From the NCBI GenBank assembly GCA_946478755.1, contig CAMLDJ010000146.1, positions 1 to 13,043 on the forward strand: DNA of 13,043 nt. Reading direction: 5' to 3'. A program made the translations under genes and the position numbers. Of this stretch, positions 7,012 to 13,043 are shown piece after piece (position 1 is the stretch's first letter; each line of letters begins with the position of its first letter). The stretch comes from an uncultured Pedobacter sp. (GTDB lineage Bacteria; Bacteroidota; Bacteroidia; Sphingobacteriales; Sphingobacteriaceae). Under the pieces are notes generated by a model. It did no database searches. It saw only the letters and a program-made list of their open reading frames with translations, and was not told the DNA's origin.

Positions 7012-8892
7012 TTAAAGTTTTTCTGCTTTGGCATTTTTCAAATCATAGAATTCCAGCAACTTTCCTGTTTTACTTATGATCTTAATTTCCTTAGTTGTTT
7101 TGTTTCGAATTTCTTCGAGATTAACAGCCTTTGCACAAGCAACTTTTAGTCTACTTTTGGTCAGGAAAAAGCGATAACCGTAAAGTTCCACTTCCTTCGA
7201 TTGTAAAAAATCCACATCAAGGTCGTGATTCTCGTATTCAAATTTTTCGATCATTTCAACTGTACTTGAATAAATCTCGTACATGGTCATCGTTATTTCA
7301 TTACTTGGCAATTCCAATGGCTTGCCTTCGATTATACAAACCAATTCTCGTATTATCCATTCCTCTTCCTCAGACTGAATCCCGAAATCTTTGAACCTGA
7401 TATTGAAATACTTTTCAATTTTTTTCAGGTATTCAATATATAAAATATAGTTCTCCGCTGCTTTAACATTTTTCTCTACACTATTTGGAAACACATTGCT
7501 GAATGAGCCTCCTCCATTAAGATATACAGTAAAGGGTTCAGCAAGAAATAAATTCCTTGCAAACTGATAAGCCTCCATTCCATCCCTCGTGCTGGTATGA
7601 ATTCGGCTGTTATGCAGAGTAAAGTTTAAGTCCATCTTCTCCGAAAAGAACAATCCACCATTGATTGTAAGGGTATAATTATGTATCTGGACGACAATGG
7701 TAAATTGTTTTGTGCCTTGATAAATCTGGGCAGACAGGTTACTCAGTTCAAAACCTGTAGAGTTGAAGCAAAGATCAAATTGTATCGTAGAAGTTGGGTT
7801 TTTCTTAAAAGAGATCTTTGCGATTTCTCCATCCCTATACATGCTAAGGCCTTCAACAGATATTTTCATATCACTTACAGCCGATTCATCAATTTCAAGC
7901 GGATCACTTAAGCCCTTTTCAAAGAACACTTTTAAATCAGCCAACGATTGTTCATTAAACTTAAGATTAACATTTCCCTCAAGAGGACGTTTGATACCGT
8001 TTAGCCTATCTAACAAGTATCCGTCATCATCACCTTTCAATGTTGGGTTGACATTATGATGCTGTAAAAATGCTCTCAGGGTATCCGGTGAAACCATGCC
8101 CTCCCGAAAATCGGGCAATATATTGTTCTCAATATCTTCATACAGCTCAGCTATAAAAGCTTCAGCTGTCATGTCTAGATAGGTAATACCTTTTTGCGAG
8201 AGAAATTCTATTTTATGCTCAGGGTAACCAGGAGCGACCAAAAACACTGGCTTTCTTGAAGAAAGCAGATAACTCGATACATGATCGCAAATTGCCCAAA
8301 TATTCGGATCTTCATAACCATATCCGATGAAGAGGATAACATCTGTCGTAATCTTGTTGATGACCAATGACCACAACGGTGCTCCCTTATCCAGATTATA
8401 AAACCTGGAATAATCACCTCTAGTTACAATAAGTGTTTCAGGATAACGCAGATCGCCGTGTATCTTAATCAAGTTACCCTGTTTTTCTCCAACCTTTACA
8501 ACATCCTGATTTTGGGCAACAATATTTAGCCGCTCTCCATATGCAATTTCAAAAAGCAGGTCATAGTTGGTGCTAATAATATTTTTGATATGAGGAATAG
8601 CTGAGAGTTGTTCATGCAAGTCTATTGCAGATGGGGGAGCATTGTAAATATCACTTAAAAGTTCATTCAATTCTGTCCTGTCTCCATGCTTTATCCTAAC
8701 AAATTCATCTGCCAGGGCATCTAGGGGCAATGACTTATCCAATAAGAATTGGTCATCAATAGATAAGTTGTTAAAAATTTCTTCCTTTAGCTCCCATGCC
8801 AGAGGATATCCGGCATATTTTGAGAGTCCCGCGCCAGCCCAAAGTGTTACCTTTTCTTCGCGGACGTATTTGAACAACTGTTCCTTGACCAT
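7012..8892 (-). CDS. SIR2-domain protein, probable NAD+-consuming defence effector
   Basis: A 626-residue protein. Residues 1-260 are a SIR2 domain: WAGAGLSKYAG (18-28) for the NAD+-binding loop, STNYD (107-111) with Asn109, KIHGDL (143-148) with the probable catalytic His145, and GYGYEDPN (190-197). There are no zinc-ribbon cysteines, which fits defence SIR2 NADases such as ThsA and DSR rather than protein deacetylases. Residues about 300-470 appear rich in beta strands, with a GGGSFSN turn near 460, and 480-560 are helical; I do not recognise this C-terminal half, which would be the place for sensing a phage signal. The gene follows the CC-motif nuclease gene by 84 nt and is followed after 4 nt by the HEPN gene. 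NAD+ depletion on infection is inference. Confidence 0.9.
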   Translation of the reverse strand: MVKEQLFKYVREEKVTLWAGAGLSKYAGYPLAWELKEEIFNNLSIDDQFLLDKSLPLDALADEFVRIKHGDRTELNELLSDIYNAPPSAIDLHEQLSAIPHIKNIISTNYDLLFEIAYGERLNIVAQNQDVVKVGEKQGNLIKIHGDLRYPETLIVTRGDYSRFYNLDKGAPLWSLVINKITTDVILFIGYGYEDPNIWAICDHVSSYLLSSRKPVFLVAPGYPEHKIEFLSQKGITYLDMTAEAFIAELYEDIENNILPDFREGMVSPDTLRAFLQHHNVNPTLKGDDDGYLLDRLNGIKRPLEGNVNLKFNEQSLADLKVFFEKGLSDPLEIDESAVSDMKISVEGLSMYRDGEIAKISFKKNPTSTIQFDLCFNSTGFELSNLSAQIYQGTKQFTIVVQIHNYTLTINGGLFFSEKMDLNFTLHNSRIHTSTRDGMEAYQFARNLFLAEPFTVYLNGGGSFSNVFPNSVEKNVKAAENYILYIEYLKKIEKYFNIRFKDFGIQSEEEEWIIRELVCIIEGKPLELPSNEITMTMYEIYSSTVEMIEKFEYENHDLDVDFLQSKEVELYGYRFFLTKSRLKVACAKAVNLEEIRNKTTKEIKIISKTGKLLEFYDLKNAKAEKL

Positions 8893-8976
8893 TTGTTATG
8901 AATAAAAGCGTTATGACTAATTTAAATAGAATTGACAGATTAAGAAAAAAGCTTAGAGGACAACAATACGACTCCC

Positions 8977-10548
8977 TTAAAAATTGACGTTGAAAATGAA
9001 GTGGGTTATTCTTTTTTTGTTGATCTCATAAAGATGCTCAGATTCATAATAACACATATTCGTTTCAGGTAAACAGTGCTTTTGCCAAGAACCTTCCACC
9101 ATCTTCGTTCGGCTATCCAGCACTAGTGCCCTGTAATCTTCAGTAATATTCTTTCCTTTAAGATTATTGATCATAATGATAAATCCGTCCTCTTCAAAGT
9201 CTGTTAGATAACTGACAATTTGAGCAGGTGTATTTTTCCGATCCTGATTCCACCACCCCTTAAACTCAATTATCCTAGACGGCATGGAACCATGTGAAAC
9301 CTTAAGGTCTATCTTACCTTTGCCCATCTCTTCCTCAACGCTTATTGATGCATCGCGATACCTGGCGGTTAAAAAATTTTTGAACCAGTATCTAAACTGG
9401 GATTCCTTATCATTGCCATCCTCCCTAATATTGACCAAGCAAGGTTCATTAGTGTGATTTTGTTGCAAGAGCCTCATTCCATCAAGTATATCCAGGACGA
9501 AATCCTCTCTTGAAAATGTATTGACCAAAAGCTTTTTAAGATCATGAATAAATTCCTGTTCGCCCTTAAGCCACTTACTCAAAGAGTTTAGATATCCCTT
9601 TCTAACATCCTTAGGCAACTCTCCAAGTTTTTCGACCTCAATTTTACGCTTTGCCATCAACAACTGCATCTCGGTTTCGTTAGCATTATTTAAAACACCC
9701 TTTTTATGCAGTTCTAATGCATTTATTTTTTGAATAATTTGCAGTGACGTATTGGTTAGATATTCCAACAGCCGCTGTCTTGAGATCAGTTTTGCACCTG
9801 CTACGCCAGTATAAATATTAGTTGTTAAAGGTCCTTGCAATAGCGGCATCTGCTTTTTAAAGTATGATTCAAGTGGCTTAAGATAACTGATTTCAAATGG
9901 AAAGATTTTCAGCCACTGTTTATAAGTTTTAATCAGAGATTCCAGATCGGGCAAATCCTTGCCAGATTTCTTTGGATCATCAGGCTTCTCCTCAAGATGA
10001 TCTAACAAAGAACTTTTTTGATTTTCGGAAAGCAACTTAGATGATTTGATCTGATCCCTTATGGCACCTACATAATAACTTAAGCCAAAGGGAGAGCCGA
10101 AACCTAAAGGAAATTGCCCATAGCTCCTTATGGTATAGTCGAAATAATCTGTAATGTCCTTGAACCAGGTATCCTTTTTGGCTGATCGATCTATACAGTC
10201 ATCACTATAGGCAATCGATCTCAATACCTTCATTGGCATATAAAGATAGTCTGCCTTATCAAACCAATTAGCAGTCAAAAGCTTTTTATGTGATTCACAG
10301 CAATTGGGAAAATCATTAAATAGCTGAATTAAATTCGCGTGAGATGTTTTATGATAATTGCAGCAATTAGGAAAGTTTTTTGGGAAAATAAATCCATCCA
10401 AAGGAACCGTTTCAAATTCCTTAATTTCAAAATCCTCATTTGAAATGTGTACAATATCGTTACTACCTGACTTCAGTGCTCTAAGCGAATCTATAAATCG
10501 TTTTGATTGTACAAAATTAAGCGTGCCAAAAACTTGATTAACCTCCAT
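8977..10548 (-). CDS. large protein with paired FPNCCxxHK motifs and PD-(D/E)XK-like C-terminus
   Basis: A 523-residue protein not assigned to a named family. Near the N-terminus two copies of one motif occur 21 residues apart, FPNCCNYHK (59-67) and FPNCCESHK (80-88); two Cys-Cys-x2-His groups could bind one metal or one nucleic acid. The middle (180-345) is mostly helical. The C-terminal part reads ESQFRYWFKNFL, then VEEEMGKGKIDL (404-415, Asp414) and IIEFKGWW (426-433, Glu428-x-Lys430). That E...GxxDL...ExK order is the PD-(D/E)XK nuclease signature, so this half is probably an endonuclease. It stands upstream of SIR2 on the same strand (84-nt gap) and might belong to the same transcript. 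It may be a single-gene restriction or abortive-infection factor. Confidence 0.7.
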   Translation of the reverse strand: MEVNQVFGTLNFVQSKRFIDSLRALKSGSNDIVHISNEDFEIKEFETVPLDGFIFPKNFPNCCNYHKTSHANLIQLFNDFPNCCESHKKLLTANWFDKADYLYMPMKVLRSIAYSDDCIDRSAKKDTWFKDITDYFDYTIRSYGQFPLGFGSPFGLSYYVGAIRDQIKSSKLLSENQKSSLLDHLEEKPDDPKKSGKDLPDLESLIKTYKQWLKIFPFEISYLKPLESYFKKQMPLLQGPLTTNIYTGVAGAKLISRQRLLEYLTNTSLQIIQKINALELHKKGVLNNANETEMQLLMAKRKIEVEKLGELPKDVRKGYLNSLSKWLKGEQEFIHDLKKLLVNTFSREDFVLDILDGMRLLQQNHTNEPCLVNIREDGNDKESQFRYWFKNFLTARYRDASISVEEEMGKGKIDLKVSHGSMPSRIIEFKGWWNQDRKNTPAQIVSYLTDFEEDGFIIMINNLKGKNITEDYRALVLDSRTKMVEGSWQKHCLPETNMCYYESEHLYEINKKRITHFIFNVNF

Positions 10549-10669
10549 GAGCCATTGAATATCTATTTTATAAAAATAGTAAATATTTAAAGCTTAATGC
10601 TTGCTTAAATTTATTAACCAGAACTGCAGTAAGTTTGACACCTGGCAGTTTCGAACAGCTAAAAAATAG

Positions 10670-10687
10670 TGTAAAAGCGCTTTTACA
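10670..10687. repeat. 18-bp perfect palindrome
   Basis: TGTAAAAGCGCTTTTACA is its own reverse complement over all 18 bases. It lies 46 nt before the ATG of the serine-recombinase fragment and about 120 nt before the divergent CC-motif nuclease gene. Its length and symmetry suit a dimeric repressor (LacI/GntR-like operator) or a recombinase site. It has no loop and no T run, so a terminator is unlikely. Confidence 0.6.
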
Positions 10688-10733
10688 AAACAAAATCCAC
10701 TCTCTTTCTAAAGAGACTTACTGTTATTAAAGT

Positions 10734-10910
10734 ATGAAAAAAGCATATTTATATATAAGTGTAAGTACTGAAGAACAAGCAGAAAAAGGTTATTCTCAAA
10801 GAATCCAATTTAGATTAGGATCATCTGGGCAAAAAGAACTTAACCACGCAGGGCCCAAGCTGATTTTCAGGTCCCTGAAAGGTTTCGGCCTTGACTGTGA
10901 GCCTTACTAA
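10734..10910 (+). pseudogene. N-terminal fragment of a serine recombinase
   Basis: From ATG 10734 the frame reads MKKAYLYISV, STEEQAEKGY, SQRIQF and so on. The segment YISVSTEEQAEKGYSQR closely follows the start of large serine site-specific recombinases of Bacteroidota (usual form Y-I-R-V-S-T-x-E-Q-A-x-K-G-Y-S-Q-R), including the nucleophile Ser in VST. The usual Arg of YxRVS is Ser here. Similarity stops near codon 26 (about 10811); the frame then runs on as unrelated sequence antisense to the HEPN gene and stops at 10910. The other several hundred residues are absent. It is a remnant, cut where the HEPN gene's 3' end begins, and marks an old recombination junction. Confidence 0.8.
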
Positions 10911-11903
10911 CTTATCAAAATACGATTCAAAAACCTCTTTTGTATGTGCAGAATCTGGGAGAGTGAACACCTCATTGTTCTCCAGATTGATAATGGTAAT
11001 CAGGATTTTTCTTGTATAATCATCAAGATCAGAAACTATTTTTTTAATCTTTTCCGGCGGAGTCTCGATGACGTCACCATGAACATTTCTGCTCCGTATT
11101 TCATAGGCACGAAAAATTAAGTCCTTAAAAATTTTTCGTTCTTTAGTGGTACCTCCTAACAGACTTGAAGCTCTTTCCCTGATCTTTTTAGCTATAGCAT
11201 GATCATCCGAGGTAAAAAGACACTCATAGAGTGACATAAAAAATGTGATCTTGGTAATAGCACTTCCATGTTTGCGCACCATATCCAAAAAAAATAATGC
11301 CCGGTATAATCTAGGGTGATCGTATATCACTGTATTTGTCGGACTGGCAATTATTCCACCTTCGGCACTTAAAAGTTGATCGATAGCAGTTTGATGTTTA
11401 GCATCAGAAAGCACCTGGAATTTTTTTATTGTAAAAAATATTGTCTTATGACGTTCAATTTCTCCAGCATCGAAATTGAAGTAAGAAAATTCATCTGTTG
11501 CTGTACTGATGAGTACATCCTTATAGGTGATTGAAACAACCTTATCGGTCAACAGCTCGAGAAAGAACTGATTACAAAAACAGCAATTGTCTTTGATAAA
11601 CCAAAGGCCGTCAATAAAACCATAAAAAAAATCGCCCAGCTTTTTGTGAATGGTTTTTATTACCGTTAGTTTTTGTGCAGATTTTAATTCGACAAGGTCT
11701 GAGGCTTCGCCCTCGAAATAGAAAATATGATGGCGGGTAATCAGATCCCAGTTCACGAGTCCTATCTGTTCCTTAAACTTTTTACTGACCTGAATTTGTG
11801 AAGTCAGGAGTGCACCATCGATAATTTTCAGGTCTTTGGTCAGTGCAATTTCCTCCAAGTCCATGGTAAAGTGTCTGATCGGAGCGATCATTCTGATTTT
11901 CAT
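10821..11903 (-). CDS. ApeA-like HEPN domain protein
   Basis: A 360-residue protein. Residues 195-305 contain an Apea-like HEPN domain: FFMSLYECLFTSDD (221-234), an RERASSLLGGTTKERKIF segment (242-259) and AYEIRSRNVHGD (266-277). R270-x4-H275 is the HEPN catalytic motif, the site used for RNA cleavage in related abortive-infection proteins. The N-terminal 180 residues are beta/alpha with an N106CCFC110 cluster that may bind metal, and they probably hold the sensor. ApeA-like proteins act alone in phage defence, stopping growth of infected cells; this role is inferred. The stop codon lies only some 10 nt from the break in the serine-recombinase fragment, so its last few residues may come from the junction. 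The upstream 113-residue gene ends 22 nt before it, suggesting one transcript. Confidence 0.8.
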   Translation of the reverse strand: MKIRMIAPIRHFTMDLEEIALTKDLKIIDGALLTSQIQVSKKFKEQIGLVNWDLITRHHIFYFEGEASDLVELKSAQKLTVIKTIHKKLGDFFYGFIDGLWFIKDNCCFCNQFFLELLTDKVVSITYKDVLISTATDEFSYFNFDAGEIERHKTIFFTIKKFQVLSDAKHQTAIDQLLSAEGGIIASPTNTVIYDHPRLYRALFFLDMVRKHGSAITKITFFMSLYECLFTSDDHAIAKKIRERASSLLGGTTKERKIFKDLIFRAYEIRSRNVHGDVIETPPEKIKKIVSDLDDYTRKILITIINLENNEVFTLPDSAHTKEVFESYFDKLVRLTVKAETFQGPENQLGPCVVKFFLPR

Positions 11904-11925
11904 CCAATAAAGATATTGTTAAAAA

Positions 11926-12267
11926 TTACTTTCTGTAATATTCCAGCACCCGTTTTATAAAAATTTCCATCCGGTTTTTTAGGTCCTCGATCTGAACGAA
12001 TGCTGCTTCAATGCCCTCCTTAGGATCCTTTACCTTCAATCTACTATACCGTTTCAGATCACCAGTAGTAATATTCTCTTCATTTTTTTTGAATTCTTCG
12101 GGTGTCTGCCAGCGTTTAATTTCCGGATCATAGATCCATAGCCCCTTACTCACCGCCTCATCATAAACAGGACGGTAATCTGCATTTGGAGCACTCTGGT
12201 AATTTCCCATGCGGCGGCGCTGCTCAGCAATAAACCCACCGTTACCCTGCAAATCTTTAGGTTTCAT
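11926..12267 (-). CDS. small protein of unknown function, first gene before the HEPN gene
   Basis: A 113-residue soluble, charged protein that I do not recognise. It has a Gly/Arg-rich start (GNGGFIAEQRRRMG), a central IYDPEIKRWQTPEEF segment (45-59) and a helical, possibly coiled-coil C-terminus (85-113). No catalytic motif or membrane segment is seen. It begins directly after a perfect inverted repeat and a well-formed promoter, so its transcript would have a leader of roughly a dozen nt. It precedes the ApeA-like HEPN gene by 22 nt. Close spacing could make it a partner or antitoxin, but it may equally be an element housekeeping gene associated with the DUF932 gene upstream. Confidence 0.65.
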   Translation of the reverse strand: MKPKDLQGNGGFIAEQRRRMGNYQSAPNADYRPVYDEAVSKGLWIYDPEIKRWQTPEEFKKNEENITTGDLKRYSRLKVKDPKEGIEAAFVQIEDLKNRMEIFIKRVLEYYRK

Positions 12268-12288
12268 TTTGCTAATATTTTTAGCAAA
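12268..12288. promoter_or_regulatory. inverted repeat overlapping the promoter -7 box (operator candidate)
   Basis: TTTGCTAA (12268-12275) and TTAGCAAA (12281-12288) are perfect 8-bp arms with a 5-nt spacer. One arm contains the TTTG of the -7 box and the other touches the ATG at 12267, so the repeat covers the transcription start. A protein bound here would block RNA polymerase. The repeat could also fold in the RNA and hide the start codon. Confidence 0.6.
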
Positions 12289-12316
12289 CTTAAATCCTTT
12301 ATCCCACTTTTCAAAA
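12285..12316 (-). promoter_or_regulatory. promoter of the 113-residue gene and HEPN gene
   Basis: On the minus strand TTTTG (12316-12312), 19 nt, then TAAGTTTG (12292-12285): an exact fit to the Bacteroidota consensus TTG-N19-TAnnTTTG. Transcription would start near 12279, about a dozen nt before the ATG at 12267, so the mRNA is nearly leaderless. It should drive the 113-residue gene and probably the HEPN gene behind it. Confidence 0.8.
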
Positions 12317-12344
12317 TCTTTTTCTACACCTTGTGCGCATAAGC

Positions 12345-12378
12345 GCCGCCCGTCTGCTGCGCAGCAGCAGCGGGCGGC
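12345..12378. repeat. very GC-rich hairpin with internal palindrome
   Basis: Outer arms GCCGCCCG (12345-12352) and CGGGCGGC (12371-12378) are perfect complements. Between them lies the 14-bp palindrome CTGCTGCGCAGCAG (12354-12367). Short flanking GCAT (12337-12340) and ATGC (12392-12395) can extend the structure. It is almost all G+C within AT-rich surroundings. No T run follows on either side, so it is not a standard terminator; a mobile-element structural repeat is possible. Confidence 0.65.
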
Positions 12379-12396
12379 CCGCGGTTTTCGTATGCT

Positions 12397-12426
12397 AAAA
12401 AAACGGCCAACCCAAAGCTGACCGTT
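12397..12426 (-). terminator. rho-independent terminator of the DUF932 gene
   Basis: On the minus strand a stem AACGGTCA (12426-12419) pairs with TGGCCGTT (12409-12402), 7 of 8 canonical pairs plus one non-standard, with a 9-nt loop, followed directly by a run of seven T (12403-12397). It lies 18 nt past the DUF932 stop codon, separating that gene from the promoter of the 113-residue gene. Confidence 0.85.
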
Positions 12427-12444
12427 ATCAAAAGTTAAATTCCA

Positions 12445-13043
12445 CTAATTCAATGCATCAGCCCCCATCTTTGCAAATGCCCTGCAAAGGTCAAAAGCCG
12501 TTTGATTGTGCTTTAAACCTGTACCGTACATAATAGATTTAAATTTGCTTTCATCATCTTTATAGTTCCTCAAGTTCTGGTGGTATCCCGTAACGGCATT
12601 ATAAGCTCCGAACAAAGTACCTTTTGTGGTTTCCAGCTGTTGGGTCGGGCTTGCCAACGCATACTCCAAAACCTGCTCCACCGTATTTTGATAAAGGGTA
12701 GAAAGTCCGTCCTCCTCGCCTTTCCGTACTGCCTCCAAAGTTTCGCGGTTCGGCGCAACAGCTACCTGTATCAACAGCTTTAGGTATTTATCGGTAATTT
12801 TTACCCTGCTCCAACGGTTAAAGACCTCCTCCATCTCATTTGCCAATAGATTGGAAACCCCCAAAAGCTTGTGCGCTTCCCTCAACCTGTCCACCGCTCC
12901 CGCGGTATGCTTGATGCGCACACAGTTTGTCATATTCTTCATCGCAGCGTTTAAGGTATTTCGGCAACAAATACGGATCGGTGTAAAGGCAGCGGTTATA
13001 CTTCCGCTCCCATCATGGGTAGTGGAAAGAAAGAGGTATTTTT
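12445..13043 (-). CDS. DUF932 family protein, C-terminal part (5' end off-window)
   Basis: The reading frame is open from the window edge, so the ATG at 12942 is internal. Upstream codons read FLSTTHDGSGSITAAFTPIR and then ICCRNTLNAAMKNMTN, a typical DUF932 stretch. About 199 residues are visible. The C-terminal part has VTGYHQNLRNYKDDESKFKS and YGTGLKHNQTAFDLC, also characteristic of the phage/plasmid-like DUF932 proteins. Members are about 300-450 residues long, and are common on plasmids, phages and conjugative elements; their role is unknown, with suggestions of DNA-related or anti-restriction activity. The gene ends in a strong terminator. Its presence suggests that the right side of the window is mobile-element backbone. 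Confidence 0.88.
   Translation of the reverse strand, partial: KYLFLSTTHDGSGSITAAFTPIRICCRNTLNAAMKNMTNCVRIKHTAGAVDRLREAHKLLGVSNLLANEMEEVFNRWSRVKITDKYLKLLIQVAVAPNRETLEAVRKGEEDGLSTLYQNTVEQVLEYALASPTQQLETTKGTLFGAYNAVTGYHQNLRNYKDDESKFKSIMYGTGLKHNQTAFDLCRAFAKMGADALN

Noticed and set aside
7008..7034. Upstream start of the HEPN gene at 7034 overlapping SIR2
   Set aside because: The ATG at 7007 gives a 4-nt gap to the SIR2 stop, similar to the other coupled genes; the added residues PKQKNFKL mirror SIR2 coding sequence in another frame.
8898..8987. Plus-strand ORF of 29 codons (MNKSVMTNLNRIDRLRKKL...) between the SIR2 and CC-motif nuclease genes
   Set aside because: It has a basic, helix-like look but is short, has no visible promoter or homology I can name, and lies antisense to the probable operon leader.
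10563..10579. AT-rich inverted repeat CTATTTT/AAAATAG upstream of the CC-motif nuclease gene
   Set aside because: Only A/T-rich 7-bp arms with a 3-nt loop, expected by chance in such sequence.
2066..11903. CRISPR array or retron within the island
   Set aside because: No series of spaced direct repeats and no reverse transcriptase motif (YADD-type) is seen on either strand.
12942..12942. ATG at 12942 as the real start of the DUF932 gene
   Set aside because: The frame is open to the window edge and its upstream translation contains typical DUF932 sequence, so the gene begins off-window.

Overview
The window looks like part of a chromosomal or integrative-element region from a Bacteroidota bacterium, most likely of the Sphingobacteriaceae type (Pedobacter, Sphingobacterium or Mucilaginibacter relatives). 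The evidence is a tmRNA encoding the tag GENTYALAA, two promoters of the Bacteroidota form TTG-N19/20-TAnnTTTG, an IntDOT-like tyrosine recombinase with an Ala at the Arg I position, and a DUF932 protein typical of mobile elements in this phylum.

Layout. Positions 1-209 hold the 5' part of tmRNA (ssrA, minus strand, 3' end off-window) with its own promoter at 245-275. An 11-bp inverted repeat (360-370/421-431) then precedes an excisionase-like HTH gene (435-689) and a tyrosine recombinase (769-2013), both plus strand. From 2066 to 11903 every convincing gene is on the minus strand, and most look like antiviral defence or nuclease functions. In transcription order from the right: an ApeA-like HEPN protein (11903-10821); a fragment of a serine recombinase on the other strand (10734-10910); a large protein with two FPNCCxxHK motifs and a C-terminal PD-(D/E)XK-like domain (10548-8977); a SIR2 NADase-like protein (8892-7012), a Cthe_2314-like HEPN protein (7007-6285) and a CoiA-like nuclease with a C-terminal membrane anchor (6284-5568), these three packed with gaps of 4 and 0 nt; a three-helix membrane protein (5494-4922); a Hanks-type protein kinase (4501-3470); and a two-gene unit, 4 nt apart, of a PUA/EVE-like protein and a DUF6615 protein (3266-2066).

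The right end (11926-13043) looks like mobile-element backbone. It has a DUF932 gene whose 5' end is off-window (the reading frame stays open upstream of the first ATG), a clear rho-independent terminator, a very GC-rich hairpin, and a small unknown gene whose promoter -7 box is overlapped by a perfect 8-bp inverted repeat, which suggests repression.

How it fits together. A recombinase module sits at one side and element genes at the other, with a defence island between. Two arrangements deserve attention as candidate systems: SIR2 + Cthe_2314-HEPN + membrane-anchored CoiA-like nuclease, possibly with the upstream CC-motif nuclease and downstream membrane protein; and PUA/EVE-like + DUF6615, which would make sense as a modified-base reader plus an Mrr-like nuclease. 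Functions are inferred from motifs only. No experiment or database search supports them here.
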